A DNA stretch of 6,531 bases from Lachnospiraceae bacterium (GCA_003489085.1 DNJM01000065.1:1-6531), one strand, 5' to 3'. Shown: positions 1 through 6,045, counted from the first letter of the stretch. Made by a program: numbers and translations. Notes: generated by a model from the sequence alone, not told the origin.

Positions 1-1463
1 CGGGATACAATATCCGGTCCTGCCAGCAGCTGATTGCTTCCCTTTTCCAGCGTCAGTACGACAATCAGAATACCATCCTCCGCCAGATGCTGTCTGTCAC
101 GCAGTACAATATTTCCGACATCTCCAACACCCAAACCATCCACCAGAATAGCACCCGTATGCACCTGTCCGCTGATCTCCGCACTCTTCTGATCCAGTTC
201 GAGTACATTTCCGGAACGAAGAATAAAGATATTCTCCTTCGGAATTCCAAGAGCTTCCGCGATGCCTGCATTCGCTTTCAGATGCCGATATTCTCCATGC
301 ACCGGAATAGCATATTTCGGTTTTACCAGAGAATAGATCAGCTTCAGCTCTTCCTGACAGGCGTGGCCTGAAACATGTGCATCCTGGAAGATCACATTTG
401 CCCCCTTCTGCGACAGTTCATTAATCACCTTGGATACTGCCTTTTCATTTCCCGGAATCGGGTTGGAGCTGAAAATTACCGTATCACCCGGCTTTATACT
501 GACCTTCTTATGAATATCTGCTGCCATCCTTGATAACGCCGCCATGGACTCGCCCTGGCTTCCGGTCGTAATCAGAACCGTCTTTTCATCCGGATAATTC
601 TTCAGCTGATCGATTTCAATCAGGGTTTTATCCGGCACATTCAGATAACCAAGTTCAGACGCAGTGGAAATAATATTTACCATGCTCCGGCCTTCAACTA
701 CAACCTTACGGTCATATTTGTAGGCGGAATTGATAATCTGCTGCACCCGGTCTACATTAGATGCAAAGGTTGCAATAATGATACGGGTATTCTTATATTC
801 TGCAAACAGATTGTCAAAGGTCTTTCCCACTGTACGTTCTGACATGGTAAAGCCTTTCCGTTCTGCATTGGTACTGTCTGACATCAACGCCAGTACGCCC
901 TTCTTCCCGATCTCCGCAAACCGCTGCAGATCAATGGCATCTCCAAAGACCGGTGTATAATCTACTTTAAAATCTCCTGTATGCACTACAATTCCTGCCG
1001 GTGAATAGATTGCCAGCGCAGATGCATCCTGAATACTATGATTCGTCTTAATGAACTCGATGCGGAACTGCCCCAGATTGATCGACTGTCCGTGGCGCAC
1101 TACCTTTCTTCTGGTGGTACGAAGCATATTGTGTTCCTTAAGCTTATTCTCTATAATTCCCATAGTCAGCTTGGTCGTATAGATCGGAACATTAATCTCT
1201 TTCAATACGTAACTGAGTGCTCCGATGTGGTCCTCGTGCCCATGAGTAATCACGAAACCTTTGACCTTGTCAATATTATCTCTTAAATAAGAGATATCCG
1301 GAATCACAAGGTCAATTCCAAGCATATCATCTTCCGGGAAGGCCAGCCCGCAGTCCACGACAACAATACTGTTTTCATATTCGAAAGCAGTAATGTTCAT
1401 CCCGATCTGTTCCAGACCTCCAAGCGGAATGATTCGCAATTTTGAATTGTTTTCTTTTTTCAA
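1..1463 (-). CDS. rnj: Ribonuclease J (metallo-beta-lactamase/beta-CASP RNase), 3' end cut by window edge
   Basis: RNase J is an mRNA-decay and RNA-maturation enzyme combining 5'-to-3' exonuclease and endonuclease activity with two zinc ions. The visible 487 codons carry the beta-lactamase metal motif HGHEDH (His74, His76, Asp78, His79), a third-motif His142, Asp164 in HTGDF, the beta-CASP stretch TTGSQGE (299-305), SSNPIPGNE and PVHGEYRHL with His389. These positions match Bacillus RNase J1 almost residue for residue. That protein is about 555 residues, so roughly 70 C-terminal residues lie beyond base 1; the last complete codon is bases 3-5. The start is TTG at 1461-1463: no ATG or GTG occurs in frame until Met22, inside the conserved EQIGMN strand, and GGAGGTG lies 8 bases upstream. 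It follows the Fur-type gene by 37 bases with no terminator between, so co-transcription is inferred. J1 versus J2 cannot be decided here. Confidence 0.96.
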   Translation of the reverse strand, partial: MKKENNSKLRIIPLGGLEQIGMNITAFEYENSIVVVDCGLAFPEDDMLGIDLVIPDISYLRDNIDKVKGFVITHGHEDHIGALSYVLKEINVPIYTTKLTMGIIENKLKEHNMLRTTRRKVVRHGQSINLGQFRIEFIKTNHSIQDASALAIYSPAGIVVHTGDFKVDYTPVFGDAIDLQRFAEIGKKGVLALMSDSTNAERKGFTMSERTVGKTFDNLFAEYKNTRIIIATFASNVDRVQQIINSAYKYDRKVVVEGRSMVNIISTASELGYLNVPDKTLIEIDQLKNYPDEKTVLITTGSQGESMAALSRMAADIHKKVSIKPGDTVIFSSNPIPGNEKAVSKVINELSQKGANVIFQDAHVSGHACQEELKLIYSLVKPKYAIPVHGEYRHLKANAGIAEALGIPKENIFILRSGNVLELDQKSAEISGQVHTGAILVDGLGVGDVGNIVLRDRQHLAEDGILIVVLTLEKGSNQLLAGPDIVS

Positions 1464-1470
1464 AAAAATG

Positions 1471-1478
1471 ACACCTCC
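1471..1478 (-). promoter_or_regulatory. Ribosome binding site that fixes the TTG start of rnj
   Basis: On the minus strand this reads GGAGGTGT, a near-complete Shine-Dalgarno. It is followed by a run of seven T whose last two bases plus G form the TTG start codon. No ATG or GTG lies in frame between this site and Met22, so the site decides the start. Confidence 0.85.
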
Positions 1479-1500
1479 GTTTAATTTTTAAATCCGTACA

Positions 1501-1959
1501 TTATTTCTCTTTCCGTGCGCACGCAGCACATTGCCCGTAGAATTTCAGCTCGTGATCCGTGACATGAAAACCGGTTGCCTTTTCAATATGCTGTTCCAGT
1601 TCTTCCAGCAAATCCGCGTCAAACGGCAGTACCGCCCCACATGTCGTACAGATCAGATGATGGTGGTGATGCCTCTTCTCTTCTCCTTCCGGCATCCGCC
1701 CAATCTCATACCGAATGCATCTGTCATCCAGACTGATCCTGTCCACCAGCTGCATATCAAGCAACAGCTGTACTGTTCTGTAAATCGTTGCCAGTCCTAT
1801 ATCCGGACATTTCTTCTGTACTTCCGCATAGATCTCTTCTACTGTCAGGTGCTGGCCTCGGTATTCCTCAAGCACTTCCAGAACCAGCATTCTCTGTTCC
1901 GTTACCTTGAGTCCCTTTTCTCTTAATAATTTTTTAAAACGAACTTCCATGACCGGCAT
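1501..1959 (-). CDS. Fur-family metal-dependent transcriptional repressor (Fur type rather than PerR)
   Basis: This 152-residue protein has the usual Fur length and layout. Residues 1-85 form a winged helix containing the recognition-helix signature GLATIYRTVQLL (55-66). The C-terminal half is the dimerisation and metal domain with a five-histidine run (97-101), the structural zinc pairs Cys104/Cys107 (CTTC) and Cys144/Cys147 (CAAC), and His37, His132 and His136. Where PerR proteins carry the aspartate that makes them peroxide-sensitive (Asp104 in Bacillus PerR), this protein has Glu119 (DLLEE), as Fur proteins do. This favours iron or zinc sensing over peroxide sensing; Zur cannot be excluded. 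The start at Met1 is supported by GAGGTG (1969-1974) nine bases upstream; Met4 is a weaker alternative. It lies 44 bases after the DUF1292 gene and 37 before rnj. No recognisable Fur box is seen in either gap. It probably acts as a dimer on AT-rich operators elsewhere. Confidence 0.93.
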   Translation of the reverse strand: MPVMEVRFKKLLREKGLKVTEQRMLVLEVLEEYRGQHLTVEEIYAEVQKKCPDIGLATIYRTVQLLLDMQLVDRISLDDRCIRYEIGRMPEGEEKRHHHHHLICTTCGAVLPFDADLLEELEQHIEKATGFHVTDHELKFYGQCAACARKEK

Positions 1960-2003
1960 CCTTACCTACACCTCATTTACAAAAGACCCCTTCAAAGGAT
2001 GTC

Positions 2004-2267
2004 TCAGGACATTTCAATATCAACATCCTCCAGCAACTCTTCAAATACCTTTGAAACTGCAGCCAGCTCTTCGTCATCATCCACAATCTCATAAAGGCTC
2101 TCGCGATCCTGTGCATTACTTTTATCCTTCAGAATCAGACATTGCGCATCATCTTCTTCGGAATCTGTCACCAGTATATAAGTGCATCCACTGATCTTTG
2201 TCTGTTCCAGCACAAAAAAATCAACCGTTTCTCCGGCTTCACCAAATTCAAACTTAATTTTTTCCAT
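2004..2267 (-). CDS. DUF1292 / UPF0473 (YrzB-like) small acidic protein
   Basis: This 87-residue protein is strongly acidic and belongs by pattern and context to the UPF0473/DUF1292 family, whose biochemical role is unknown. Visible marks are an N-terminal beta-rich part with DFFVLEQT and the segment CTYILVTD (residues about 16-35), then the acidic SEEDDA, a central YEIVDDDEELAAV stretch (about 59-71), and a short acidic tail. No signal peptide, membrane segment or cysteine motif is present. The order ireB-ruvX-this gene matches the Bacillus yrzL-yrrK-yrzB cluster, which is the best support for the family call. Its AGGAG (2273-2277) begins directly after the ruvX stop and is five bases from the ATG, so translation is probably coupled to ruvX. 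A 5-bp inverted repeat over its stop is too weak to act as a terminator. Confidence 0.85.
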   Translation of the reverse strand: MEKIKFEFGEAGETVDFFVLEQTKISGCTYILVTDSEEDDAQCLILKDKSNAQDRESLYEIVDDDEELAAVSKVFEELLEDVDIEMS

Positions 2268-2278
2268 ATATTCTCCTA

Positions 2279-2734
2279 TTATTCCCAGGTATCCGAATCT
2301 TCACGGCTCTTCTTCATATTGATACTGTCCAGATAGCTCTGCAGAATAAAAACGGCAGCTATCTTGTCAATATATTTTTTACGGTTTTCCCGTCTTACAC
2401 CGCTTTCTATCAATGTCCGCTCCGCTTCCACCGTAGTCAGCCGTTCATCCCAGAGAATCACTTCCAGGCCTGTCCGCCTTTCCAGCATTTCCTTAAATTC
2501 AATCGACTTCTTTGCACGCTCCCCGACATCATTATTCATATGCTTGGGGAAGCCCAGCACAATCCTCTCTGCCCCGTATTCATCTGCAAGCACCTGAATA
2601 CGTGCCAAAGTCTGTCTGAGCTTATTTTCCATCTTCCGTTCAATCGTCTCGATTCCCTGCGCAGTCAGCCCCAACGGATCGCTGACTGCTACTCCAACAG
2701 TCTTTGAACCATAATCCAGTCCGAGTATTCTCAT
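2279..2734 (-). CDS. ruvX: RuvX/YqgF family putative Holliday junction resolvase or pre-16S rRNA nuclease
   Basis: At 151 residues this has the full family length and an RNase H-like fold signature. It opens with MRILGLDYGSKTVGVAVSDP, giving the first acidic residue Asp7. The middle carries the family GFPKHMN segment (61-67) followed by GERA, then WDERLTT (95-101), and the C-terminal IDKIAAVFILQSYLD (122-136) with Asp123. These are the expected acidic metal-binding positions. YqgF proteins have been described both as Holliday junction resolvases and as nucleases maturing the 16S rRNA 5' end; the sequence does not choose between them. The ATG is five bases after the ireB stop and has no clear Shine-Dalgarno, so translation probably depends on ribosomes finishing ireB. 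The C-terminal tail after about residue 139 is charged and poorly conserved in the family. Confidence 0.94.
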   Translation of the reverse strand: MRILGLDYGSKTVGVAVSDPLGLTAQGIETIERKMENKLRQTLARIQVLADEYGAERIVLGFPKHMNNDVGERAKKSIEFKEMLERRTGLEVILWDERLTTVEAERTLIESGVRRENRKKYIDKIAAVFILQSYLDSINMKKSREDSDTWE

Positions 2735-2739
2735 ACCAA

Positions 2740-3003
2740 TTATTCCCAGTCTTTATTTAAAATATACGACTTCAGCATCTCTTCTACCAGCTCGTCTCTC
2801 TCTACCTTCATGACAAGGCTTCTCGCACCATTATGGCTGGTAATATACGTTGGGTCACCGGACATAATATAACCTACGATCTGATTCACCGGGTTATAGC
2901 CCTTTTCCCGTAATGCCTGATAAACCGTCTCAAGGACTTCTTCTGCTTTAATCTGCGGACCTGGTTCTACTCTGAAAAATTGTGTATTGCTTAAATCGCC
3001 CAT
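2740..3003 (-). CDS. ireB: IreB/ReoM family regulatory protein (UPF0297/DUF965)
   Basis: The 87-residue protein carries the family core YQALREKGYNPVNQIVGYI (28-46), SGDPTYI (48-54) and RDELVEEML (69-77). Family members IreB (Enterococcus) and ReoM (Listeria, Bacillus) are small cytoplasmic substrates of the PASTA-domain Ser/Thr kinase. They control cell-wall synthesis, in Listeria by governing ClpCP-dependent degradation of MurA. The N-terminus is MGDLSNTQFF. The phosphorylated threonine equivalent to Thr7 is kept, whereas the position equivalent to the second Enterococcus site, Thr4, is Leu4 with Ser5 next to it. The start is supported by AAAGGA (3013-3018) nine bases upstream, and a promoter lies in the preceding gap. 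It is first in the ireB-ruvX-yrzB order typical of Firmicutes. Here mtaB, not alaS as in Bacillus, lies immediately upstream. Confidence 0.94.
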   Translation of the reverse strand: MGDLSNTQFFRVEPGPQIKAEEVLETVYQALREKGYNPVNQIVGYIMSGDPTYITSHNGARSLVMKVERDELVEEMLKSYILNKDWE

Positions 3004-3034
3004 CTAATCACGTCCTTTAATGTACTTCTATACT

Positions 3035-3063
3035 ATTCTAATATAAATGCATCTAAATTTCAA
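3035..3063 (-). promoter_or_regulatory. Predicted sigma-A-type promoter for ireB-ruvX-yrzB-fur-rnj
   Basis: On the minus strand TTGAAA (3058-3063) is followed after 17 bases by TAGAAT (3035-3040); each hexamer differs by one base from consensus and the spacing is ideal. The expected transcript starts near 3028, giving a leader of about 25 bases before the ireB ATG. The -35 overlaps the mtaB stop codon (3060-3062). No terminator follows mtaB, so read-through from mtaB may add to transcription. The -10 surroundings are AT-rich, so some chance match is possible. Confidence 0.6.
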
Positions 3064-4346
3064 TGTACAATTTGTGAACCATCTGCAATCTGCATGGAAA
3101 TGATCCGATTGTGCATATTCTCCTTACTTTTCAGCTGTACACGGACATATTCCTTCGTATGTCCGGTCTGATAAATAATTCCGTCTCTCTCTACAGCTTC
3201 TTCCATCAGTACTTCTACCTTCTGCTGCAGCCAGCTTTCTTCATACAACCGGCGTTTTTTCTCATCCAGTGCAAGCAGAATCTCACTTCTCTGTTTCTTA
3301 ACCGATTCCGGTATCTGATCCGGCATTGCATCCGCTCTCGTGCCGCGCCGTCTGGAATACTGGAATACATGTGTCTCATAAAAGCTCACCTGATCAATAA
3401 ACGCTCTTGTCTCCTCAAATTCTTCTTCCGTTTCTCCCGGAAAGCCAACGATTACATCCGTTGTCAGGGCCGGATTTTTAAAATACTTCCGCAGCAGGCA
3501 GCATTTTTCGTAATATTCTTCTGCCGTATATTTGCGGTTCATTCTCACAAGAGTCGTATTGCAGCCGCTCTGCAGGGACAAATGAAAATGAGGACAGATC
3601 TTCTTGTTTTCTGAAAGTGCCTTTGCAAATTCTTCTGTAATAATCCTGGGTTCCAGAGATCCCAGACGAATCCTGTCAATCCCTTCCACCTGGCTGACCG
3701 CATGAATCAGAGACAGCAGACTGCCCTCTTCCAGATCCACTCCATAGGAGCTCAGATGAATTCCTGTCAGAACAATCTCCCGGTATCCGTTAGCCGCCAG
3801 TTCTCTTACCTCAGAAATGACATCAGAAAGCGCCCGGCTTCTGACCCTGCCCCTGGTATAGGGAATGATACAGTAGCTGCAGAACTGATTACAGCCGTCC
3901 TGTACCTTAATATAGGCACGGGTATGCCCGGATGTATGACTGATCTGCAGTTTTTCATACTCTTTTGTATGATTAATATCAATAATATCAGCATTTCTTT
4001 GATTCTCTTCATATTCCTGCAGGATCCGGATCAAATCCTTTTTCCTGTTATTTCCAATTACAATATCCGCATAGTCCGGCGCCTGTCCTGCCTCTTCCTG
4101 TGCCTGCACATAACAGCCGGCAGCTACAATGACCGCATCCGGATTCTGCTTTCTTGCACGATTCAGCATCTGTCTTGACTTCCGGTCAGCCGTATTGGTT
4201 ACTGTACAGGTGTTAATCAGATAGATATCGGCACGCTCCTTCCAGGGCACGATCTCATATCCTGCTTCCACCAGCAGCTGCTGCATGGCATCCATTTCAT
4301 AGGCATTTACTTTGCAGCCCAGATTGTGTAATGCGACTTTTTTCAT
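3060..4346 (-). CDS. mtaB: tRNA (N6-L-threonylcarbamoyladenosine(37)-C2)-methylthiotransferase MtaB
   Basis: MtaB converts t6A37 to ms2t6A37 in ANN-decoding tRNAs by radical-SAM chemistry with two [4Fe-4S] clusters. The 428-residue length is normal. The N-terminal UPF0004 domain holds the three cluster cysteines Cys11 (NLGCKVN), Cys47 (NTCTVTN) and Cys78 (AAGCYVQ). The radical-SAM core has Cys152, Cys156 and Cys159 (CNQFCSYC), followed by IIPYTRGRVRSR. The C-terminal TRAM-like domain carries GHTKEYVRV (395-403). The LGCKVN motif separates MtaB from MiaB (typically YGCQMN) and from RimO. The start is supported by AAAGGAAAG (4350-4358), with AGGA six bases from ATG. It diverges from the HPr-like gene and probably has its own promoter in the 134-base gap. 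It runs into the ireB region with no terminator. All cluster ligands are present, so an active enzyme is expected. Confidence 0.96.
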   Translation of the reverse strand: MKKVALHNLGCKVNAYEMDAMQQLLVEAGYEIVPWKERADIYLINTCTVTNTADRKSRQMLNRARKQNPDAVIVAAGCYVQAQEEAGQAPDYADIVIGNNRKKDLIRILQEYEENQRNADIIDINHTKEYEKLQISHTSGHTRAYIKVQDGCNQFCSYCIIPYTRGRVRSRALSDVISEVRELAANGYREIVLTGIHLSSYGVDLEEGSLLSLIHAVSQVEGIDRIRLGSLEPRIITEEFAKALSENKKICPHFHLSLQSGCNTTLVRMNRKYTAEEYYEKCCLLRKYFKNPALTTDVIVGFPGETEEEFEETRAFIDQVSFYETHVFQYSRRRGTRADAMPDQIPESVKKQRSEILLALDEKKRRLYEESWLQQKVEVLMEEAVERDGIIYQTGHTKEYVRVQLKSKENMHNRIISMQIADGSQIVH

Positions 4347-4386
4347 ATTCTTTCCTTTCCGTAAATCTGTCTTCTAATTGCCTTAA

Positions 4387-4395
4387 ATTTTACCA
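4387..4395 (-). promoter_or_regulatory. Candidate extended -10 promoter element for mtaB
   Basis: The minus strand reads TGGTAAAAT, an extended -10 (TG, one base, then TAAAAT). It lies about 40 bases before the mtaB ATG, with an expected transcript start near 4380. The -35 position (about 4410-4415, AGGAAC) is poor, which an extended -10 can offset. It is the best candidate in the gap but rests on one motif. Confidence 0.35.
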
Positions 4396-4414
4396 AATCC
4401 CGGCAGTTTGTTCC

Positions 4415-4443
4415 TTGACTTTTAGATACCCACGCCTTAATAT
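4415..4443 (+). promoter_or_regulatory. Strong predicted sigma-A-type promoter for the HPr-like gene
   Basis: TTGACT (4415-4420) is followed after exactly 17 bases by TAATAT (4438-4443). The expected start near 4450 gives a leader of about 30 bases ending in AGGGAGG (4466-4472). No clear operator or cre-like palindrome is visible beside it. Its -35 abuts the -35 position expected for the divergent mtaB promoter. Confidence 0.7.
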
Positions 4444-4480
4444 AGACTTGTAAAACATAATGAGCAGGGAGGTAATTTTA

Positions 4481-4717
4481 ATGAAATCCGTAGATATTTC
4501 TTTAAATTCCATTGACAAAGTAAAATCATTTGTAAACGATATTACCAAATTCGACATTGATTTTGATTTAGTATCCGGCAGATATGTGATTGATGCCAAG
4601 TCTATCATGGGCATCTTCAGTCTGGATCTTTCCAAACCGATTCAGCTGGATATTCATTCCGATAATGAAGCAACGGTAAACCAGATTCTGGAAGTCATAA
4701 AAGCTTACGAATGCTGA
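4481..4717 (+). CDS. HPr-like domain protein lacking the catalytic histidine
   Basis: This 78-residue protein has HPr length and shows the second half of the HPr fold clearly. KFDIDFDL (23-30) aligns without gaps to the HPr strand KYDADVNL. KSIMGIFSLDL (40-50) matches the HPr KSIMGVMSL motif, in which the serine is the regulatory Ser46; here it is Ser41. The phosphoryl-accepting GIHARP loop of HPr is absent: the His15 position falls at about Ser10 (LNSIDKV). It therefore cannot act as a normal PTS phosphocarrier and may be a regulatory paralogue comparable in logic to Bacillus Crh, though more divergent. ATG 4481 was chosen because AGGGAGG (4466-4472) lies eight bases before it. An upstream in-frame ATG at 4460 would overlap that site and is disfavoured. 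It is the only plus-strand gene here, with its own promoter and terminator. Partner and function are unknown. Confidence 0.88.
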   Translation: MKSVDISLNSIDKVKSFVNDITKFDIDFDLVSGRYVIDAKSIMGIFSLDLSKPIQLDIHSDNEATVNQILEVIKAYEC

Positions 4718-4753
4718 TTTTCAGAACTCCTTCCAATGTGCTTCGTGTAACTC

Positions 4754-4777
4754 AAAAAGGTCCGCGGGACCTTTTTT
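4754..4777 (+). terminator. Rho-independent terminator of the HPr-like gene (possibly bidirectional)
   Basis: A perfect 10-bp stem, AAAAAGGTCC (4754-4763) with GGACCTTTTT (4767-4776), closes a three-base GCG loop and is followed by T on the plus strand. It begins 36 bases after the gene stop. The opposite strand reads the same stem followed by five T, so it could also catch minus-strand read-through, though thiI is expected to stop at the next hairpin first. Confidence 0.9.
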
Positions 4778-4795
4778 ACCGTATGCCTGGCAAAT

Positions 4796-4832
4796 AAAAG
4801 CTGCTGCACATTTTCAGAATGCAGCAGCTTTT
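4796..4832 (-). terminator. Rho-independent terminator of the cysteine desulfurase-thiI unit
   Basis: A 13-bp stem, AAAAGCTGCTGCA (4796-4808) with TGCAGCAGCTTTT (4820-4832), encloses an 11-base loop. On the minus strand it begins two bases after the thiI stop and ends in TTTTATTT. The plus strand also ends in five T, so it backs up the terminator of the convergent gene. Confidence 0.88.
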
Positions 4833-4833
4833 T

Positions 4834-6015
4834 CTATTTCACCAGAATTGTTTCTGTTGTCTCGATCGCTTTCTGCATCAGCTCATCGATCTGTTCTTTC
4901 AGACGCTCTTCTGACTTACGGATCACCGATACATTTGGTTTTGTCACAGGATGCTTTGCTACGAAGATCGTACAGCAATCCTCATATGGAAGAATCGATG
5001 TCTCATACGTATCTATTTTCTCAGATATTTCCACAATCTCCTGCTTGTCAAAGCCGATCAACGGACGATAAACCGGAAGCGTACAGACATCATTCGTTGC
5101 CATCAGACTCTGCATCGTCTGACTGGCAACCTGTCCGATGCTCTCTCCGGTAATCAGTCCCAGACAGTTATCCTCTTTGGCAAAATGCTCTGCGATCCGC
5201 ATCATATACCGACGCATGATGATCGTCAGCTCATCATGTGGACATTTATCATAAATATACAGCTGGATATCCGTAAAATTCACAACATGAAGCTGAATCG
5301 GGCCGGAGTAACGGGATACCAGACGTGCCAGATCTATTACCTTCTGTTTTGCCCGCTCGCTGGTATACGGCGGCGCATGAAAATATGTCGCTTCCAGACC
5401 GACACCTCTTTTGGAAATCATATATCCGGCTACCGGGCTGTCGATTCCACCGGAAAGCAGCAGCATCGCTTTACCGTTGGTTCCGACCGGCATACCGCCC
5501 GGTCCCGGAATAATCTCGGAATAGAGATAAATCTCTTCCCTCACCTCCACATTCAAAAGCACATCCGGATGATGCACATCCACACGGATCTCCGGAAATG
5601 CATCCAGAATCGCTTCTCCCAGATCACAATTGATCTCCATAGAACGCATTGGATAGGACTTCCGGCCCCTTCTGGCTTCCACTTTAAACGTAATCCTCTT
5701 ATCCGGATACAACTGATCCATATACCGGACCACTTCTTTTTTCAGTTCTTCAAACCCTTTATCTTCTAAACGGACAACCGGGCAGATGCCTACAATTCCG
5801 AATACCCTTTTCAGTGCATCAACCGTTTCATCATAATCATAGCCGGCTTCGCAGTCCACATAGATTCTTCCCTGGGCCTTATGGACATTGAACTCTCCCT
5901 CCACATCACGCAGTGCGAATCGGATCTGCCGAACCAGCGCATCCTCGAACAGATACCGGTTCTTTCCTTTGATTCCGATTTCTCCGTACTTTATTAAAAA
6001 TGACTGAAACTTCAT
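4834..6015 (-). CDS. thiI: tRNA 4-thiouridine sulfurtransferase ThiI (no rhodanese domain)
   Basis: ThiI adenylates U8 of tRNA and inserts sulfur to give 4-thiouridine; in some bacteria it also supplies sulfur for the thiazole of thiamine. The 393 residues show an N-terminal ferredoxin-like region (KYGEIGIKGKNR, 9-20), a THUMP domain to about 165, and a PP-loop pyrophosphatase domain with LLLSGGIDSPVAGY (185-198). LITGESIGQVASQT (287-300) and the Cys347-Cys348 pair in YEDCCTIF follow. The protein ends about where the Escherichia coli enzyme continues into a rhodanese domain, so it is the short Bacillus type (about 400 residues), not a truncation. Such proteins take sulfur directly from a dedicated cysteine desulfurase, and one is encoded 30 bases upstream. 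AAAGGAA (6025-6031) precedes the ATG by about nine to ten bases. A hairpin terminator follows the stop at once. Confidence 0.97.
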   Translation of the reverse strand: MKFQSFLIKYGEIGIKGKNRYLFEDALVRQIRFALRDVEGEFNVHKAQGRIYVDCEAGYDYDETVDALKRVFGIVGICPVVRLEDKGFEELKKEVVRYMDQLYPDKRITFKVEARRGRKSYPMRSMEINCDLGEAILDAFPEIRVDVHHPDVLLNVEVREEIYLYSEIIPGPGGMPVGTNGKAMLLLSGGIDSPVAGYMISKRGVGLEATYFHAPPYTSERAKQKVIDLARLVSRYSGPIQLHVVNFTDIQLYIYDKCPHDELTIIMRRYMMRIAEHFAKEDNCLGLITGESIGQVASQTMQSLMATNDVCTLPVYRPLIGFDKQEIVEISEKIDTYETSILPYEDCCTIFVAKHPVTKPNVSVIRKSEERLKEQIDELMQKAIETTETILVK

Positions 6016-6045
6016 CTTCTTTCGTTCCTTTCTATTTCCTTTCTG

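Noticed and set aside
1655..1671. His-rich coding stretch (GATGGTGGTGATG-like) as a short tandem repeat
   Set aside because: It encodes the normal histidine run of Fur-family metal sites (residues 97-101) and needs no separate explanation.
1999..2012. Inverted repeat ATGTC-TCAG-GACAT over the DUF1292 stop codon, possible terminator
   Set aside because: The stem is only five base pairs with no adjacent T run on the minus strand; the gene order suggests read-through into the Fur-type gene.
2278..2749. Eleven-base direct repeat ATTATTCCCAG at 2278-2288 and 2739-2749
   Set aside because: Both copies are the ends of reading frames (Trp-Glu-stop) of ruvX and ireB; two short copies in coding ends are easily coincidence and show no other repeat features.
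3111..4178. Plus-strand open frames of 167 and 158 codons opposite mtaB
   Set aside because: They lie wholly antisense to an intact MtaB with all cluster cysteines and have no recognisable domains.
4460..4480. Upstream in-frame ATG at 4460 as start of the HPr-like gene
   Set aside because: Starting there would place the strong AGGGAGG inside the coding sequence, and the seven added residues do not belong to the HPr fold; ATG 4481 is correctly spaced from that site.
4951..5769. Long plus-strand open frame (272 codons) opposite thiI
   Set aside because: It is antisense to a clearly conserved ThiI, shows no family motif and has no suitable ribosome binding site; it is a shadow of the real gene.
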